Part shown: piece after piece, positions 6,171 through 8,254 of the stretch | Layout of the letters: every line of letters begins with the position of its first letter | Numbering within the stretch: the stretch's first letter is position 1 | Assembly: GCA_021737115.1 (NCBI GenBank) | Contig: JAIPER010000143.1 | Location: 1 to 8,254, forward strand | Source: Desulfohalobiaceae bacterium | GTDB taxonomy: Bacteria; Desulfobacterota; Desulfovibrionia; Desulfovibrionales; Desulfothermaceae | Reading direction: 5' to 3' | Length of the DNA stretch: 8,254 bases | Notes under the pieces: generated by a model | What the model saw: only the letters and a program-made list of their open reading frames with translations | Databases searched by the model: none | Told to the model about the DNA's origin: nothing | Position numbers and translations under genes: made by a program

Positions 6171-6647
6171 ATGCAGGTTATCTTACGCACCGATATAGAG
6201 AATCTGGGCAAACTCGGTGACATGGCCGATGTCAAGCCAGGATACGCCCGGAACTATCTCATCCCGCAGGGTAAGGCCATGCCGGCCAGTCGCAGCAACC
6301 TCAAGACCTTTGAACAGGAGCGGGCCAAACTCCAGGCCAGGCAGGACAAGATCAGGTTTCAGGCCAAAGACACTGCCCAGCAGCTGGAACAGGTCAGCAT
6401 CACCATCCCGGTCCGGGTCGGAGAAAGCGACAAGCTCTACGGCTCCATCACTTCGCAGATGATCGCCGATGAACTGGCCAAACTCGGATATGACATCGAC
6501 AAGAAAAAAATCGAGTTGGAAAGTCCCATCCGGTCTCTAGGCGAATTTTCAGTACCGATCAAACTCTATCCTGACGTCCGTCCAGAACTGAAGGTGATTG
6601 TGGTCCGACATGGCGAAGAACAGCTCACAAGCGGGGAGCCGGAATAG
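6171..6647 (+). CDS. rplI: Large ribosomal subunit protein bL9
   Basis: The 158-residue product begins MQVILRTDIENLGKLGD and carries the bL9 signature GYARNYLIPQGKA (24-36) in its N-terminal 23S rRNA-binding domain. A long charged helix (about 42-75) separates it from the C-terminal domain, which contains KLYGSITSQMIADEL. bL9 projects from the base of the L1 stalk and affects frame maintenance and ribosome spacing. AGGAG overlapping the rpsR stop lies eight bases before the ATG. It is slightly longer than E. coli L9 (149), through the C-terminal tail EEQLTSGEPE. The last 38 bases overlap the proposed start of dnaB in another frame, which suggests coupled translation. Confidence 0.97.
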   Translation: MQVILRTDIENLGKLGDMADVKPGYARNYLIPQGKAMPASRSNLKTFEQERAKLQARQDKIRFQAKDTAQQLEQVSITIPVRVGESDKLYGSITSQMIADELAKLGYDIDKKKIELESPIRSLGEFSVPIKLYPDVRPELKVIVVRHGEEQLTSGEPE

Positions 6648-8058
6648 ATCAAACCAGGGGCCAAGCCTGAACCCGTCCGGGGATATGTCTCTGGCGGACA
6701 AAGAGCTCCTGCGTAAAACCCCCCCTCAGAACCTGGAAGCGGAACAGGCGGTTCTGGGGGGGGTTTTTTTGCGCAACTCCATCCTCCACTCCCTGATCGA
6801 TATCGTTAAGGAAAACGACTTTTACTCACCGGTCCACCGGACGATCTATGAGGTTTTTCTGGAATTGTACCGGAAAAACATCCCGGTCGATCTGGTCACC
6901 GTCTCGGAAGAACTCAAGAAGAAAAGCAAGATCGAAGAGATCGGCGGTCCGGCCTATCTGACCTCGCTGACCGAATCCGTGATCAGCTCGGCCAATGCCC
7001 TGAACTATGCCCAGATCGTCAGGGACAAGGCTGTCAGGCGGCAGCTCATCCAGGAATCGACCTCGATCATCAACAAGGCCTTCGATTCCGCGGATGAAAC
7101 CGACGCCCTTCTGGATCAGGCCGAACAGAGCATATTCGCCGTTTCCGAAGCACGTTCAGGGTCCGGATTCAAGACCAGCAATGAACTGGTCCACCAGGTC
7201 TTTGAACAGCTGGAGCTCAGGTTCGAACAGCAGGAGCTCATCACCGGGGTCCCCACCGGGTACACGAAATTCGACGAGATCACCGCCGGGCTGCAGAAGA
7301 CCGACCTGATCATCATCGCCGGCCGCCCCAGTATGGGCAAGACTGCTTTCGGCCTGAACATCGCCATGCGTTCGGCCATCATGCACCAGGTCCCGTCGGC
7401 CGTCTTTTCCCTGGAAATGTCCATGGAACAGCTCATGATGCGCATGCTCTGCGCCTGGGGCAAGGTCGACCTGAGCCGGATGCGCAGCGGCTTTCTCCAG
7501 GATGAAGACTGGAGCCGGCTCTACCAGGCAGCCGAGGCCCTGTCCAACGCCCCGATCCTCATCGACGACACCCCGGCCCTGGACCCTATGGAACTACGGG
7601 CCAGATGCCGAAGGCTCAAAGGGGAAAAAGGCCTGGGGATGGTCATCGTCGATTACCTTCAGCTCATGCACTCCTCCCAGAAAAAGGACTCCCGGGAACA
7701 GGAAATATCCTATATTTCAAGGAACCTGAAATCACTGGCCAAGGAAATCGACGTCCCGGTCCTGGCCCTGGCCCAGTTGAACAGGAAGGTGGAGGAGAGG
7801 ACCAACAAACGGCCGATGCTCGCCGACCTCAGAGAATCCGGGGCCATCGAACAGGACGCGGATCTCATCATCTTCCTCTACCGGGACGAGGTGTACAACA
7901 CCAGCCAGGACAACCCCGAACGGGGCACGGCCGAAATCATCATCGGCAAGCAGAGAAACGGCCCCACCGGCATGGCCAAACTCAAATACTTCAACTACTG
8001 CACCTCCTTTGAAAACCTGGCCCCTACTCCGGAACCCTCCGAAGAGATGGGAAATTGA
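6610..8058 (+). CDS. dnaB: Replicative DNA helicase DnaB
   Basis: This is the hexameric 5'-3' helicase that unwinds DNA at the replication fork and recruits primase. Counting from the ATG at 6610 (482 residues), the N-terminal primase-interaction domain begins at PPQNLEAEQAVLGG (38-51). The RecA-like ATPase domain has Walker A GRPSMGKT (238-245), SLEMS with the probable catalytic glutamate E269, Walker B VIVDYLQLM (345-353), LRESGAIEQDADLIIFLYR (407-425), and KQRNGPTG (447-454) with the probable arginine finger R449. No intein is present. The start is uncertain. 6610 (MAKNSSQ...) lies inside rplI and gives a polar, probably disordered 37-residue leader; AAGGTGAT lies 11 bases upstream. 6685 (MSLADKELL...) would give the more usual short leader but lacks a well-spaced ribosome binding site. 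The gene is the fourth in the ribosomal protein operon and contains a terminator-like hairpin near its 5' end. Confidence 0.96.
   Translation: MAKNSSQAGSRNRSNQGPSLNPSGDMSLADKELLRKTPPQNLEAEQAVLGGVFLRNSILHSLIDIVKENDFYSPVHRTIYEVFLELYRKNIPVDLVTVSEELKKKSKIEEIGGPAYLTSLTESVISSANALNYAQIVRDKAVRRQLIQESTSIINKAFDSADETDALLDQAEQSIFAVSEARSGSGFKTSNELVHQVFEQLELRFEQQELITGVPTGYTKFDEITAGLQKTDLIIIAGRPSMGKTAFGLNIAMRSAIMHQVPSAVFSLEMSMEQLMMRMLCAWGKVDLSRMRSGFLQDEDWSRLYQAAEALSNAPILIDDTPALDPMELRARCRRLKGEKGLGMVIVDYLQLMHSSQKKDSREQEISYISRNLKSLAKEIDVPVLALAQLNRKVEERTNKRPMLADLRESGAIEQDADLIIFLYRDEVYNTSQDNPERGTAEIIIGKQRNGPTGMAKLKYFNYCTSFENLAPTPEPSEEMGN
6715..6770 (+). terminator. Intrinsic-terminator-like hairpin inside the 5' part of dnaB
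   Basis: The left arm 6715-6733 (AAAA, seven C's, TCAGAACC) pairs with the right arm 6750-6767 (GGTTCT, eight G's, TTTT) along 18 base pairs, with a single unpaired T at 6726. The loop is 16 bases (6734-6749). A run of seven T's at 6764-6770 follows the G-rich arm directly, so on the plus strand this has the full form of a Rho-independent terminator, including an A tract before the stem. It lies within the codons for KTPPQN...AVLGGVFL of DnaB. Ribosomes translating dnaB would normally keep it unfolded, so it would act only when translation of dnaB is poor. The structure is plain in the sequence; any termination function is inferred. Confidence 0.55.
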
Positions 8059-8068
8059 GGAAATACAA

Positions 8069-8107
8069 ATGTTAGAAAACCGCAAAGAGCTGCGAAATTA
8101 CGCATGA
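8069..8107 (+). CDS. Possible 12-codon leader ORF coupled to the downstream ligase gene
   Basis: ATG at 8069 opens a 12-residue reading frame, MLENRKELRNYA, ending in TGA at 8105-8107. GAGGA at 8057-8061, which overlaps the dnaB stop codon, sits seven bases before it, a good ribosome binding site. The TGA overlaps the ATG of the next gene as ATGA, and that gene has no visible ribosome binding site of its own. The simplest reading is a small coupling ORF that delivers ribosomes to the ligase start. I recognise no known leader peptide, and there is no run of one regulatory amino acid. A frameshift in the sequence near the ligase start is the main alternative. Confidence 0.4.
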   Translation: MLENRKELRNYA

Positions 8108-8254
8108 GTACAGATCCGATGACCATCGAACATCTTCACCGGGAAGAGCTGCTCTCCAGAGAGGAACTGCAGGCCCTTCAGCTCAAACGCCTGCGCCAGA
8201 CCCTGAAGACCGCCTCGGCCTCGCCCCATTACGCCAAAACCCTGGCCCGAATCA
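8104..8254 (+). CDS. Phenylacetate-CoA ligase-like adenylate-forming enzyme, N-terminal fragment (cut by right window edge)
   Basis: The first 50 residues, MSTDPMTIEHLHREELLSRE and onward, contain a REELQALQLKRLRQTLKTA-type segment followed by SPHYAKTLARI. That is the characteristic N-terminus of the PaaK-like branch of AMP-forming CoA ligases (SREELxALQxxRLxxTLxxA...SPxY). Such enzymes activate phenylacetate or related aryl acids with ATP and CoA; the substrate cannot be told from this fragment, as the AMP-binding motifs are outside the window. The reading frame has no other start between the dnaB stop and 8104; an in-frame ATG at 8119 is an alternative. The start overlaps the stop of a 12-codon ORF, and the gene may be transcribed with dnaB, from which it is separated by only 45 bases without a visible terminator. 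Confidence 0.72.
   Translation, partial: MSTDPMTIEHLHREELLSREELQALQLKRLRQTLKTASASPHYAKTLARI

Noticed and set aside
1..8254. Mobile element, defence system, toxin-antitoxin or CRISPR
   Set aside because: Every large ORF belongs to a housekeeping family. The macro-domain gene has no toxin partner, and no spaced direct repeats, transposase or integrase were seen.

Overview
This window looks like chromosomal core-genome sequence from a Gram-negative bacterium, most likely a sulfate-reducing deltaproteobacterium (Desulfovibrionales-like). The basis is the HslVU protease with an N-terminal propeptide on HslV, a PpiD/SurA-type periplasmic chaperone, the order rpsF-rpsR-rplI-dnaB without ssb or priB between the S6 and S18 genes, and a phenylacetate-CoA-ligase-like gene directly after dnaB. 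Base composition appears moderately GC-rich in genes (by eye, not computed), with a few AT-rich intergenic patches. The taxonomic call is inference; no rRNA or other marker is present.

Layout. Bases 1-525 (minus strand) hold the N-terminal part of an Xaa-Pro aminopeptidase-like protein that runs off the left edge. A divergent intergenic region separates it from a macro-domain (YmdB-type) ADP-ribose hydrolase at 705-1274. An AT-rich spacer with a 25-base inverted repeat precedes hslV-hslU (1435-3370), the two-gene operon for the ATP-dependent HslVU protease. A 220-base spacer with a candidate promoter leads to ppiD (3591-5486), a membrane-anchored periplasmic peptidyl-prolyl isomerase/chaperone. 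A good sigma70-type promoter and a short leader hairpin precede rpsF-rpsR-rplI-dnaB (5588-8058), joining three ribosomal proteins to the replicative helicase. A 12-codon ORF overlaps the start of a partial phenylacetate-CoA-ligase-like gene at the right edge.

All six complete large genes (macro domain, hslV, hslU, ppiD, rplI, dnaB) and the two small ribosomal protein genes are intact and typical of their families. I see no mobile element, CRISPR array, defence locus or complete new gene system. The interesting material is regulatory and non-coding: (i) a GC-rich hairpin followed by seven T's inside the 5' part of dnaB, which has the form of an intrinsic terminator; (ii) a 21-base element, 19/21 identical, directly upstream of the ribosome binding sites of both the macro-domain gene and ppiD; (iii) the AT-rich inverted repeat and unusual ribosome binding site in front of hslV; (iv) an rpsF leader hairpin in the position of the known S6:S18 autoregulatory element; and (v) the 12-codon ORF with ATGA overlap after dnaB.
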